The translations under genes and the position numbers were made by a program. From positions 70,925,253 to 70,989,252 of the forward strand of contig CM055094.1 of assembly GCA_029204225.1 (NCBI GenBank): a stretch of 64,000 nucleotides of DNA, written 5' to 3'. The notes beneath the pieces are model-generated. The model did not search any database, had not been told where the DNA came from, and saw only the letters and a list, made by a program, of their open reading frames with translations. Shown one piece after another: positions 1 through 11,711 of this stretch. Within the stretch, counting starts at the first letter, position 1, and each line of letters begins with the position of its first letter. This DNA comes from Diphasiastrum complanatum. Taxonomy: Eukaryota; Streptophyta; Lycopodiopsida; Lycopodiales; Lycopodiaceae.

Positions 1-1697
1 GACCTTTATTCCAGAATGCTGATTTTCTTGCAGAAAGATACCGGAAGGAGGTTCATTAATCTCTTAAAATGTTCAAACAAGATCCTCGATTTTGATCCTT
101 CTGAGAGCTCTATCATTCGAACTAAAAGTAACTCCAATAATATACAATTTGAAGGTAACAAGCAGCAGATGTCACCTCAATCAGACAAATCACTCATGTT
201 AAATCGACCAAAACTCTTTACTTCAGAATTGGTATGCAAGAGTGTTACCCCTTCAAACAGAGGAGGAATCATGTCTGCAGAAAGATGTAAGTAGTCACAA
301 AGATGGGGAATTGGTTAAAGTTCTCGATGAAACTATGGCTGAGCAACGTTTTTCCCTTGTGCAAAACAATCATGGACACTTCTCTGTCTCTTCTGTACAG
401 CACTGTACCTGTTTTTCCTCAAAAAACTCAGAATGTTCAGCAATACCACTTGGTTCATCAACGCTGAATTTCCTATAGTAGCTGCTGCAGTCATGTCACC
501 TTCTCAATCATTGGAAGCCTCCCTACTATCTGCTATCAAAAGTTCTATTAAGCACATTGACAGCTTCCCTATCAGCAATTTCAGATTCTACTACTCCTTT
601 GCCAGACAAAAAGAGAGAGCGAGAGAGCGACTTTATGGAGGAGGAACCCAAACGTTTCAAGGTAGATGTCTTACGAGATGCTGTTGTTCATGGTCTAAGT
701 TCTTGGCAAATTGATGAAAAGCTTTTTGGAAATAGCTCGAATGCACCTGTTGCTTGTAAGAATTGTCTTCAGACCAACATGACATGTGGGATGTGCACAC
801 AGTTAGTTGTTGATGGTACTACGGCTACTAGTCTTGGTAGTAAAGCAGCTAATATCAATGATGACAGGATTGACAACGCCGGAAATGGTAATTCATGTGT
901 GATTACAAGTGGCCAGCTGCGTGGAGTAAGTATGGTGGTAGCTGCAAATGTTTTTCAACCTTCAAATGATAATGGTGAGGTCCAACGCTGCGAGAATGGA
1001 AGTAACGCCACCAACCAACTTTGCTCCCCTGACCCTGGAAACTTGTTAGTAGGTGATTCACAACAGGGTGGAAATAGCAAACAGGAAATCAGTGGTGCAC
1101 AAACACATCTGTTGGTCCAATGGATCTTTCCAAATCACCACCTTTGAATCCTGAAGTCAATGTCGTCCATCAAGCCCAGGAACTGACTTTTGCCCTAACT
1201 CTGCCATGAATCTTGATAGTGATGATGAATCAGATAGTCTTGGTGCACTTCAAGCTCGATGTTTTCTGAGCTTGAGTAGAGTTGTATTCAATGAATTTTA
1301 TTGAATGATGCATGACTATTCTTCAATCTATAGGATGTTATTATAGTACGTTCATTTTTCCTCTGATAAGAAAATCTCAATTCAAAGAAAATCACTTTAT
1401 CAAGTCTCTTTTTGGATGGCTGCCAACTCCTATTGACCTTTCTTTATGTCTTTTTTGTTGGCTTTGTTGCAAATGGTTCCATTTGTGAATTCAAATTTGT
1501 CATAGAACATTCTCAACTTTTTTGGCAGCTTTGATTCAGAAGTAATAGTTATAATTCTAAGCTGTTCTGCAGGTTTAAACTGAATTGTAGGTTATAAATT
1601 TTTGTGAATTCGAGTCCAATCGTCCCCATCTACAAAATCCTGTCCTCTTTCAATTAACTGTGAGCCTCCATAGGCATCTTCATGAGACTACAATTCA
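1..1697 (+). pseudogene. Left-arm copy of zinc-finger gene C-terminal half
   Basis: This is a plus-strand copy of the downstream half of the gene at 2637-4990, and it begins inside the gene at the window edge. Short open pieces in shifting frames (16-294, 242-478, 433-714, 557-1147) match the other arm. The clearest is 557-1147, with a basic stretch, then CKNC and CGMC cysteine pairs that could bind metal, then an Asn/Gly/Ser-rich tail. The last codons are shifted relative to the other arm (near 1120 and after 1145), so the acidic C-terminal motif SDDESDSLGALQ at about 1220-1252 is out of frame. About 1270-1697 is AT-rich sequence shared with the other arm and probably 3' flank. It is a broken copy; no known family was recognised for this part of the protein. 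Confidence 0.6.
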
Positions 1698-2198
1698 CAG
1701 TTGTCTTTGAAACACGTAATTTTTGTGTTGCGCCGTTTATATAGTATATTAGAGAAATGCATCAAGCATTTTCAAGATTGCTATTTGTTTTTAAGCCCCA
1801 AGCAGGGTATGGTTATCATAGCTAGGGTTTTTTAATAATTTCTGCACAGAAAAGACACTTCATAATGTAGTCAAAAGTAACTGAAATTGGCTTCTGATAC
1901 AGGCTGGAAATGTTCAATTTCAATGGATTCTGTGATGTTTGTACATGTGTGTGCAAAGGGTGACTGAAGAATGTGAAGAATAGGCGTCACTAATCTATTT
2001 GTGAACAAATAGCTGGTTCTGTAGCAAGCAAGTTTGCCAGTGCTGCAAAGGAGAGGTTCTGTTATACCTAAGTAGATCATTGCTCAATTTGTCACAAAGA
2101 GAATCAGCAATGAAAGTAAACGGTTTTGTTAATAGTCTACAATGTAAATTATGTAAGTCGCTAGTACGAATGGCCCATGAATTGTACGAATGGTCTCA
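1698..2198. other. Spacer between inverted-repeat arms
   Basis: AT-rich sequence without a recognisable gene. At its right end lie two adjacent direct repeats of about 20 bp (2166-2185 and 2186-2206), each reading ACGAATGG then CATGAATTGT. They sit at the start of the right arm and may mark the rearrangement junction. Confidence 0.6.
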
Positions 2199-2636
2199 TG
2201 AATTGTAGTCTCATGAAGATGCCTATGGAGGCTCATAGTTAATTGAAAGAGGACAGGATTCTGTAGATGGGGACGATTGGACTCGAATTCTCAAAAATTT
2301 ATAACCTATAATTCAGTTTAAACCTGCAGAGCAGCTTAGAATTATAACTATTACTTCTGAATTAGAGCTGCCAAAAAAGTTGCGATTGCTCTATGACAAA
2401 TTTGAATTCACAAATGGAACCATTTGCAACAAAGCCAACAAAAAAGACATAAAGAAAGGTCAATAGGAGTTGGCAGCCATGCAAAAAGAGGCTTGATAAA
2501 GTGATTTTCTTTGAATTGAGATTTTCTTATCAGAGGAAAAATGAACATACTATAATAACATCCTATAGATTGAAGAATAGTCATGCATCATTCAATAAAA
2601 TTCATTGAATACAACTCTACTCAAGCTAAGAAAAAA

Positions 2637-4990
2637 TCAAGCTTGAAGTGCACCAAGACTATCTGATTCGTCATCACTATCAAGATTCATGGCAGAGTTA
2701 GGGCAAAAGTCAGCTCTTGGGCTTGATGGATGATCATTGACTTCAGGATTTGGACGATCATTCTGTATTCAAAGGAGGTGATTTGGAAAGATCCATTGGA
2801 CCAACCAGATGTGTCTGTGCACCACTGATTTCGTGTTTGCTATTTCCACCCTGTTGTGAATCACCTACTAACAAGTTTCCAGGGTCAGGGGAGCAAAGTT
2901 GGTTGGTGGCGTTACTTCCATTCTCGCAGCGTTGGACCTCACCTTTATCATTTGAAGGTTGAAAAACAGTTGCAGCTACCACCATACTTAATCCACGCAG
3001 CTGGACACTTGTAATCACACATGAATTACCATCTCCGGCATTGTCAATCTTGTCATCATTGATATTAGCTGCTTTACCACCAAGACTAGTAGCCGTAGTA
3101 CCATCAACAACTAACTGTGTGCACATCCCACATGTCATGTTGGTCTGGAGACAATTCTTACAAGCAACAGGTGCATTCGAGCTATTTCCAAAAAGCTTTT
3201 CATCAATATGCCAAGAACTTAGACCCTGAACAACAGCATCTCGTAAGACATCTACCTTGAAACGTTTGGTTTCCTCCTCCACAAAGTCGCTCTCTTGCTC
3301 TCTCTTTTTGTCTGGCAAAGGAGTAGTAGAATCTGAAATTGCTAATAGGGAAGCTGTCAATGTGCTTAATAGAACTTTCATAGCAGATAGTAGGGAGGCT
3401 TCCAATGATTGAGAAGGTGACATGATTGCACCAGCTACTATATGAAATTCAGCGTTGATGAACCAAGTGGTATTGCTGAACATTCTGAGTTTTTTGAGGA
3501 AAAACAGGTATAGTGCTGTACAGAAGAGACAGAAAAGTGTCCATGATTGTTTTGCACAAGGGAAAAACGTTGCTCAGCCATAGTTTCATCGAGAACTTTA
3601 ACAAATTCCCCATCTTTGTGACTACTTACATATTTCTGCAGACATGATTCCTCCTCTGTTTGAAGGGTAACACTCTTGCGTACCAAATCTGAAGTAAAGA
3701 GTTTTGGTCGATTTAACATGAGTGATTTGTCTGATTGAGGTGACATCTGCTGCTTGTTACCTTCAAATTGTATATTATTGGAGTTACTTTTAGTTCGAAT
3801 GATAGAGCTCTCAGAAGGATCAAAATCCGAGGATCTTGTTTGAACATTGTAAGAGATTAATGAACCTCCTTCCCGGTATCTTTCTGCAAGAAAATCAGCA
3901 TTCTGGAATAAAGGTCTTTCCAATCTAGAGAACTCAGGATCCCTTTCAGAAGGATTTTTCTGACTATCATTAAACTTCTCAGCCAGGCCAAATTTTAGTG
4001 GCAAAACCTTGGAATTTTTTGAGGCTGCCATTCGAGAACTATGCTGTTGAAAGGCCTCATGTACAGTCAAGGCAAATGAGCTTCTGAAACCAACAGAACA
4101 GGGACTACATACCGAGATTTCAGTAGTTTCCACGTTTGAACTTGCCACTGTGCCGATGATACTTTGCAACTCTGCACTCTATTGGTTGCAATGTTCAGCA
4201 AGGTGTATTTCTGTTGCTTCTGGATTCATCAGTACTTTTGAACAACAGCAGCATCATGCTGACAAATTATGTGCTTGCTCTTTCCATCTCATCCATTCCC
4301 TATTACGCTCAGGAGACGGTTCCGGATAACTCTTTCCTTTTAACCCAGAAAAGCTTTTACTAGCTGAAGAAAAAAAGTGGTGTCGATCATCCATTAGATG
4401 TAAAGTAAAACACTGCCAGCTCTTACACCATATCAAGCATGGCTGACAAGAATATCCTTGCTTTAACTGGATAACATCACCGTTTCTCGAGCTCAAATAT
4501 TCATTGTGAGATTGTAAATTAGTCTGATGTTTGGATGTAAGCAAATGCTTCTCAAGGTCCGTGATATGCAGAAAATCCTTTTTAGAGGCATAACAGGATG
4601 ACATCTGTAAATTCTGGATGTGCTTTGTGGCCACCAAGTGATTGACAATTCTTTCAAGCTCTCAAAATTTTTCTCACACAGGCTGCAAAAGGGCTCAAAG
4701 TTTGGGCTTACAACATCCAATGAACATCCAGAAAGCTGCCGTAAAAGTGAACTTAGCCTTGGAAAATTTGCTGTGACCCCTTCTTCTTTCTACCCACAGG
4801 TTGTCAAGTGCAGTTCCCAGCCAACCACTTCAGTGCATTGAAGAAAACAAGGATCACAAACTAACTTAGCATTGTAGGGTCCTATACTTTTGATAGCCTT
4901 GGTCACCTTCTCTTTATGTTCCTGCTTTTGAACATGAGCATTAATCTCCTCTGGATCAAAGGATTCGTGTTAACGATTTGCACTCAGGAC
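2637..4990 (-). pseudogene. Multi-finger U1/JAZ-like C2H2 zinc-finger protein, decayed
   Basis: Reading the minus strand from about 4990, a long coding-like stretch encodes repeated C-x2-C...H...H/C fingers: CDPCFLQC...H near 4855, CSLCEKNF...HLVATKH near 4690-4620, CQPCLIWC...HLMDDRHH near 4450-4380, CCCC...HLAEHC near 4250-4190, and VCSPCSVGF...H near 4110-4045. The long inter-cysteine spacing and the HLxxxKH pattern resemble U1/matrin/JAZ-type fingers, which often bind double-stranded RNA or RNP. The rest is Ser/Asn-rich, with CKNC/CGMC pairs near 3160-3110 and an acidic C-terminus (SDDESDSLGALQ) ending at 2637. Damage: a stop just after the first finger (about 4795), a frameshift near 4655 inside the second, stops at about 4254 and 4182, and frameshifts near 3460 and 2760. 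Between 4637 and 3438 the frame is constant apart from the two stops. It may instead be an exon series with unrecognised introns. The N-terminus is cut by the copia sequence starting around 4991-5085. Confidence 0.6.
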
Positions 4991-5084
4991 ATAATCATCT
5001 TCGCTTGACGTGAAGCAGCTCGTGTTAGCGGATTCAGCGTCGCATCCAGAATCAAGGAGAACGATTGTAGTTGAGAAGGATCCA

Positions 5085-6650
5085 GAATGGCGTCGGATGG
5101 AACCGTGGAGATAAAAATGGTGGATCTGCTGGAAGAGGAGAACTACGCCTCATGGAGTTGGAAGATGAAAATACTGTTAAAGGAGAAAAGCTTGTGAGGC
5201 GTGGTTGCAGGAACGTCGAGATGGATCAAGAAGGACACGTCAAGAGCGAAGCGCAGGCTGAGGTGGTAAGGATGCGGGAGGCGAAGGTGCACATGATGAT
5301 CTAAATGTCATTAGGAGACGCGGCCATCTCTCACATCGGAGACCTGGAGTCAGCTAAGGGAGTCTGGGACGCGTTGCAAATGAGCTATCAAGCCAAAGGA
5401 TTCTCGAGCATTCTTATGCTTCAGAGACAGTTTGCAGGCACAAAGATGATCGAGGGGGAGTCAATGCGAGATCACATAGAGAAGATCAAGAACATGGGGC
5501 ATCAGTTGGAAGCAGCTGGTGCAACAATTGATAAGCAGCAGTTGATATACACTCTCATCACAAGCTTACCATCAAGCTATGATCCTTTGGTAATGATGTT
5601 GGATGGATTCGAGAACATGATGGACATGGAGTTCATTAGCAAGAGACTCATACAAGAAGAAGGCAAACGCAAGATTAGCTCACCTCAGGACGAAGTGGCA
5701 CTGCTGACAGGCTTCAAGAATATGGGAATCAAGGGGCCGAAGCAGATACAAACGTCGGAGAAGGGATAGCCCAGTCAGCCATGGAAGGAAGGAAAGAAGA
5801 AGGGATGGCAGAATAGATCATACAAAAAATGCTTCTATTGTGACAGGCCCGAACACTTTGCAAGAGACTACAACAAGAAGAAGGAAGATATCAAGAAGAG
5901 GGATGTAGAGCAGGCGAACATCGTTGAGGAGGAGGAAGAGAAGTCGGATGCATTTGCAATGATGGCAGAGGAGAACTGGAGTTCAACAGAAGAATCTGAC
6001 AACACGTCAGGAGGGTACTCATCGGGCATGAGTGTGAACATGGTTGAAGTTAAACCAAGAACCAGACTCTGCAGCGACATCACACTGCAGCGACATCACA
6101 CATGACGAACAATCGGACAACATTCATCATGTACGAAATGCTTGCGGGAAAGAAAATTATGATGGGCGATAGCGGAAAGGTTAACGCAGTTGGAAGAGGA
6201 ACCGTGTGTACATGGCTTGGTCAAGTAAGGAGCATAACTTTTACAGACGTTCTGTTCATCCCAAATCTGGCAAAAAACTTGATGTCAGTAGCACGAATCA
6301 CTGACATTGGGTTAGATGTACTATTTGAAAGAGACGAAGGCAGCATCCAGAGGGAGGAAGATCTAATAGGAATTGGTTTTTGCATTGGAGGACTTTATCA
6401 ACTCCAAGGGGGAGCTGAGGAAAGATCCATGGCTTGTGTAACACTCAGTTCAAGCAGAGTAAACAACCTCTGGCATAGGAGGTTAGGACATCTCGGAAGG
6501 CGCAGCCTACAAAGACTTGCAAAAGACGGAATGCTTAGAGGATTTGATTGCAGACCTGAGGAGACCATCGACAGATGTGAAGCTTGCATGTTTGGAAAGC
6601 AGCACAAAGAGCCATTTCCAAATGGAGGAGCGGGCAGTCATTTGTGTTGA
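5085..6650 (+). pseudogene. Ty1/copia gag-protease-preintegrase relic
   Basis: The start at 5085 opens a gag N-terminus of the type MVDLLEEENYASWSWKMKIL (frameshifted after about 35 codons). From 5305 the UBN2-type gag body follows (GVWDALQMSYQ, MRDHIEKIKNMGHQL, LITSLPSSYD). A zinc knuckle at about 5829-5875 reads KCFYCDRPEHFARDYNK; the last Cys of C-x2-C-x4-H-x4-C is Tyr. The protease DSGA box is lost in frameshifts near 6090, but the following region (FTDVLFIPNLAKNLMSV) and the GAG-pre-integrase domain (LWHRRLGHLGRRSL, CEACMFGKQHKEPF) are clear in 6102-6650. It stops where the integrase should begin. In living copies these proteins build the virus-like particle; this copy is dead. It abuts the zinc-finger gene on the left. 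Confidence 0.85.
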
Positions 6651-6860
6651 ATTTCACACATGTGGATTGTCCACTACATGTACTTTTGATCTCCTAAGGT
6701 GTGTAGATGCACCAAGATCAAGACTAGATTGAGATTGAAGATCTGTCTTTGATTCTATGGCAAAAACACGCTACTACATGCATTCAATCACTTCCAACTC
6801 TCACTCACACGTGTGGGAAGTGTTCCAAAATTATTCTAAGTTAAAACAAGCTGCTCTCCT

Positions 6861-6945
6861 CAGGTAGAGAGAGAAAAACCATCATGAGCTCTCGGGTAGA
6901 GAGAGAAAGACCATCATGAGCTCTCGAGTAGAGAGAGAAAGCTAG
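6861..6945. repeat. 32-bp tandem repeat, about 2.6 copies
   Basis: Units start at 6861, 6893 and 6925; each reads GGTAGAGAGAGAAA then CCATCATGAGCTCT with one or two changes. The third unit is partial. Confidence 0.85.
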
Positions 6946-7071
6946 AAATTCAATGACACTCAAAATCCACTCAATCTCAAAATCAATTAGATCCAAAATG
7001 AGGAGTACAATAATACTAGTAGATTCATGAGCTACCACTATGCTTAACTATGATTGGATCACACTTTGCCA

Positions 7072-7203
7072 CCTCTTAATCCTATTGGACCATTGATCCA
7101 TGCACCTCTAAATTCTATTGGACTATATTCAAGCACACCTCAAATTCCTATTGGACCACACATGGTTCCACCTCTAAATCCTATTGGACCTCTTAAACTT
7201 CAT
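7072..7203 (+). repeat. 33-bp minisatellite, four units
   Basis: Units start at 7072, 7105, 7138 and 7171, each 33 bp, with the core CCTCTAAATCCTATTGGACC. Because 33 is a multiple of three, the plus strand is open through all units (7054-7236) and would encode 11-residue repeats of the form PLNPIGP plus four residues. There is no evidence of expression; the open frame is probably a by-product of the period. Confidence 0.85.
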
Positions 7204-7811
7204 CAAACAAAAGCATTACACTTGTCTAGACTCTAATTGGCACAAGTTTGGCCTCCTACTCTATTTTGGCTCAATAGTGGCATTACAAGTGGAAATGGAT
7301 AATTTGCCATCTATGCCAAATTTGACCCTATCAACATCCTACACCTAAATGCTTGACTATGAAATTCTATGAGACCCCTTTATTAAACATTTTGATTTAC
7401 TTTACAATTCTCCACACGTGGGAACATCCTCCACACATGTGAGATTCACTTACAAACTTCTATCATGAAAAATACCAAGCTAGATTTTTGCCAATTTCTC
7501 ACACTCCTTTTCAAAAAATAGCTTGGAAAGGTACTAGATCACTTGAGAAGTTTGTAAATCTTTTTGAGTGGATCCTTTGGTATGCATAAGAAGTGAAGAT
7601 TAGCCAAGGGATCCATCATAGCAGCACCCTCACCATATCCATGATAAGATCTCTTTGGTAGAGATCTCTTGCCAATGCCTTTGAAGAGTGCTCCACCAAT
7701 ATGCCACTATGATCATGGGCTTCCTCCATGTTTGATGATGATCTTTGCTTTGAAATTCCACTTTCATGATGGATGCACCATAAATAGAAAAATCTAAGGC
7801 TTCCAAGCCTC

Positions 7812-10247
7812 CTAAGGATCATGGAGATCAAGATCATAAGATGTGAAACAATGATGATTATCAAGATTATGCTTTCTAGCTTGACTAGTCCACATACAAT
7901 GAACTATTTCCATGATGGATCTAATCTTGATATCAAAGACTATCTTGATCTTTTTTAGGCTAGTTACTCTCTCAAGGATGTAAGTGTCCACTTTTGATGC
8001 TTCACTTAATCTCAAGAGGAGTTTACAATTTGCCTCAAAACATGTGAAAACATGATTTTCAAAAAGGTGAGTACCAAGCTCAATCGTGTTCTTACTAGAA
8101 CCAAGAGCATACTTTTGACAATGCAATATCTTGATTTCAAAAAGTATTGGAAACACATCTAAGTCAATAATGACAAGAAACATGTCCATACCATAAGCAT
8201 CATACAAAACTAGTATAGCTTTTCTTGAACTTTGAGATCCAAAAACTTCAATGAAGCAAGATAGCATTTCAAGCAAAGGAAGAGAAGCATATATGAATGT
8301 GTTGTAGTATATACAACTTGAAAGATGCCCCTCTTTGCCATGTAAGGTGAGCCATAAAGACTTGGCCATGCATCTTGAAGATCTTCTTGAAATCATATGA
8401 AGAAGAAACTCCTCCTCACACATTGGCCCCATCATAACTTGAATATCTTTAAAAAGGATAACTTGTAATGCTTCTTGAGAAGCCTTAATCTCGGCCACTT
8501 CCAAGATTGAATCTTCATGCAATGTGACATCTCTATTCACAATCACTTTTGAAATAGAGAGTGTAAAGACACTAAAGGCCTCCTTGATGGATGAGTATCC
8601 TATTATGATCCATGACCTTGGATCATCCTTCCTTGTTTCCAAGGGAATATGTGCAAAACAAGCACTACCAAGTTCACTAAGGTGATCAGCCTTAGGCTTC
8701 ATCTTGAGTAAAACTTCATATGGTGCTATTCCTTCAAGAGCTCCAAAACTCCTCAAAGCTTTGATCTTCAATGAGAATTTCTTCTCAACATATGCTTTGA
8801 ATAATAAGAAATAATCATACACCATAATACTTGAAGAGAGAAGATATGTGCATCTTGTGTGATCATCCTCCTTTGAGATATCGGACATATAAGAAACATC
8901 AAGAGAGTTTGCACTCTCACTTGGATCCAATTTGTAGATGCCTTCAAATCTTGATCCATATGCAATAATCTCACCATCCTTCTTAATCACACAATTGTCA
9001 ATATTGAAATTGACATCAAAGCCACTATCAAGAAGTTGGCCAACACTTGAGATGTTCTTTGTAAGCTTTGGGACAAAAAGAACATTGTTGAGAAAGAGAT
9101 CTTTAGAAGATGCAAGCTTCAAGGGAATAATCCCTACTCCTTCAATATTGCACTCATGCTTACTTGCAAAGTATATGGTCTTCTTGACTCCATCATAAGG
9201 CATAATAGATGAAAAAGAGTGCTTGGAGCCACACATATGTGAAGATGCTCCACTATCAATATACCATGAGTCATCCTTGTTGAAGGTGGAAGAGGAGAAG
9301 CTTGATGCCATAAGAGAGCCATCTCCATCACTTGCAATATAGTCTTCTTTCTCATTGGTGATGTTGGCTTGATTGAGTTGATTCTTCTTCTTGAAGCAAT
9401 TGGTGGCATAATGGCCTTTCTTGCCACAATAAAAGCACTTGATCTTCTTCTTCTTGAGATTTGAAGTAGAAGCATGAGAGGTATCCTCCTCCTCCTCTTC
9501 ATCTTGGTCTTTAGCTTTTTCATTAGAGAAGTGTTTGTTGCTTCTTACTCCTCTCTTTGTGCTTGGCAAATAGAACTTTGCCATCATCATGATTGAGTGA
9601 TAGCTTGTCCATCCTCAAGAGTTTGTACTCTTGTCTTGATTCTTCAGAAATAGCACACTTTGAAGGGCCTCCAAACTTGGTAGCTCCTCCTTAATGGCAT
9701 AGGATTGGACAAGGTTGTCATATTCATCTCTCAAGCCATTGAGAATGACTTGGACTAGCTCACTTTGATTGATTGATTCACCAATACATGCAAGCTCCCT
9801 ATGAATATCCTTGACTCTCAAAACATAATTAGATGCACTCTCATCACTCTTTTGACTACTTTGGAATATTTGATTTCTAAGAGTGAGGAGCCTAGAGGTG
9901 TTCTTAGCCTCATAGATCGACTTGAGACAATCTCAGGCTTCCTTGGATGTAGAACAATCACCAATCTCCCTCAATATCTCATTAGAGACATTCATCTTAA
10001 TGTAGTGGAGAGCCATCCTAGCTCTCTTCTTGTATTTTTGTACTTCTTGAAGGACTTGAGGCTCCTCCTCAATCCCAAGTACAATGTCCATCACATCTTG
10101 GAGTAGTCCCAGCCTGATCTTGATACTTTTCTTTCTTGGTTCTTTAAGGTAGGCAAAGATTGAGTACTCCGCAATGCACCTCTCACTTAGCTTGAAGTAG
10201 CTCTTTGAATCAGCCCAAATGTAACCATTGACCTCGTGGAGAGCCAA
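7812..10247 (-). pseudogene. Shortened copia gag-protease polyprotein, two TGA stops
   Basis: One minus-strand frame runs from 10247 to 7812, interrupted only by TGA at 9933-9935 (replacing a Trp of gag) and at 9615-9617. Domains in order: gag N-terminus (KIRLGLLQDVMDIVLG), UBN2 gag (MALHYIKMNVSNEILREIG, SELVQVILNGLRDEYDNL), zinc knuckle CFYCGKKGHYATNC near 9440-9400, protease with DSGASSHM near 9255-9230, and NVLFVPKLTKNISSVG. The GAG-pre-integrase His/Cys region is missing. The integrase core is deleted: KIKALRS joins directly to GALEGIAPYEVLLKMKPKADHL, so the catalytic D and E are gone. The integrase tail (KVIVNRDVTLHED) remains, followed by about 200 residues I cannot assign. RT and RNase H are absent. 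The 592-codon open part (9590-7812) is unusually intact for this window and suggests a young or once-selected non-autonomous element. Its 5' leader continues at 10106-11711. Confidence 0.75.
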
Positions 10248-11711
10248 AGGGTCGCACCAGTTTGATCCGCATATGAACTATCTCTTCGCATTTGTTTGAA
10301 GCACCATGTCCGTCGCGCAAAAATTGACTTTCACTATTCCATCACTGGTCAGTTGCCTCATAATCAAAACAAGAAGTGTACATCGAGCTTGGCTTCAAGT
10401 AGCTCTCTTTGAATCAGACACATGCACCCAAAGCTTGCACTAGTCCGATCTCAACACGAACTGTCCCTTAGCGTTCGTTCGAAGTACCAAGTCTCTCATG
10501 CAAGACTCAACTTTCACAGTTCCTTCATTGATTAGCTGCCTTACACGTAACACAAGCCAGCGTAATCATATGTTTCCTCATCATTGTTGGTCCAGAGAAA
10601 GCCTATAACAAACTTTTCATTTTGCAACAAAAACTTGCCAACTTATTAGGTCCAAAGTCCAGTCTCCTCATGTGAGTATGGCTAGATCACCTTGAATTTG
10701 CCCCCGTTTTGATCAACTTTCATTCAAAAGTTGCCCCAAGAGAGAGATGTGTGTGATAGTTCCCCTCTTGCTTATAAAATCAGCTGACCGGACTTAGAGT
10801 AGAGTTCTTTGGACACAAAGCCTTTCCAACACTTTGCTTCCCATCTGCTAGGATTGGGGCTCGATCCAACTTGTTGCCAATCTCTGAAGAGGATCCTAGT
10901 CTTTCCCCTTTGAGGAAAAACCCAACTGATATTGGATATCACCCATGCTCAGTGAGTTTCAGTTCCGAAGGTGGCCGTCCCAAATGAAGACCAATTTCTC
11001 CATAGAAGATCTCCCCTGAAATTGCCCTTTCCAACTTTTGACTTCCTGCTTGCGTCTGGTGGGTGTTGTCGCAAATGAAACTAACCCAAGAAATAGGCTA
11101 GCCATCCATCCTTTGCAAACATTGAGTCATTTCATTGTCGTTCACGTGCGAGTACTTGAACTGCAAATCCACCCCACAGATTCTGTAGTCCTCTTTGTTT
11201 GATGGTATCAACCTTCAAAAGATAGGTTCCTTCTCGAGCCATCAGCTCCTTGTATCACAAGCAATCATGCAAACCAGGCAAAGCACGAGTACTAAGACTC
11301 ACCACGAATACATACAAGCAAGACACTCAGGTAGGTTTACTAACAGGTAACAAAGACAAGGTCCCCCTTTGAGATAGTCCTGCCAAAGGACCTTTGCCTG
11401 GCCACGCCCATACAGATCGATCACAGAATCAGCCCACAGAGGACATCCATTCAACTATCCGTGCTTTCACCATTAAGCAGCAGATTGCCTCAGTCACACC
11501 CCACCACTTTTTGGTCGATAGCCCTTATAGCTAAACGATCGGCAACTATCCTTGAATATACCACCCCCGTGGACGCACCCGTGCTTTCACCGTTAGACAG
11601 CACATTGCCTCAGTAATGCCCCCACCAAATCTAGTTGATAGCCCTTATAGCTAAACGATTGGCAACATACCACCCCAATCATGGACGCACCCGTGCTTTC
11701 ACCGTTAGGCA
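10106..11711 (-). repeat. 5' leader of the minus-strand LTR element; copy of 44186-45780
   Basis: This block matches 44186-45780 almost base for base in the same orientation. In both places it overlaps the gag N-terminus (MALHEVNGYIWAD at about 10247 and 44327), which argues that it is the untranslated leader plus gag start of one LTR family on the minus strand. It ends abruptly at 11711 inside a tandem-repeat unit, where an unrelated RT fragment begins, so the LTR and PBS are lost here. Near 10300-10550 a segment of about 190 bp appears twice in degenerate form (ACTTTCACxxTTCC then CACTAGTC/CAGTTG cores). Confidence 0.75.
11460..11711. repeat. 112-120-bp tandem array, truncated
   Basis: Units begin at 11460, 11580 and 11692 with CGTGCTTTCACC and contain GATAGCCCTTATAGCTAAACG. 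Spacing is 120 then 112 bp; the third unit is cut after 20 bp by the RT junction. The same array with more units occurs at 45529 and 47265. Confidence 0.9.

Larger units (their letters stand above)
1..3916. repeat. Large inverted repeat, arms about 1.7 kb
   Basis: Positions 1-1697 are the reverse complement of 2199-3916, with small indels and scattered substitutions. The window starts inside the left arm (base 1 pairs with about 3916), so the repeat may extend further left. A 501-bp spacer separates the arms. The arms include coding-derived sequence and about 430 bp of flank, which suggests duplication of genomic DNA rather than a retrocopy. A read-through transcript could fold into a very long hairpin. 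Confidence 0.9.
6651..7811. other. Non-coding stretch between two copia relics
   Basis: No gene seen. It holds two small minisatellites (6861-6945 and 7072-7203). Several copies of CACATGTG or CACACGTG lie near its two ends. It sits 3' of the minus-strand element at 7812-10247, and GAAAAGGAGTGTGAGA on the minus strand near 7515-7500 resembles a copia polypurine tract. Part of this stretch could therefore be a decayed 3' LTR, but no second LTR copy is present to prove it. Confidence 0.4.

Noticed and set aside
1871-2080. 69-codon minus-strand frame in the inverted-repeat spacer
   Set aside because: No recognisable family and length expected by chance in AT-rich DNA.
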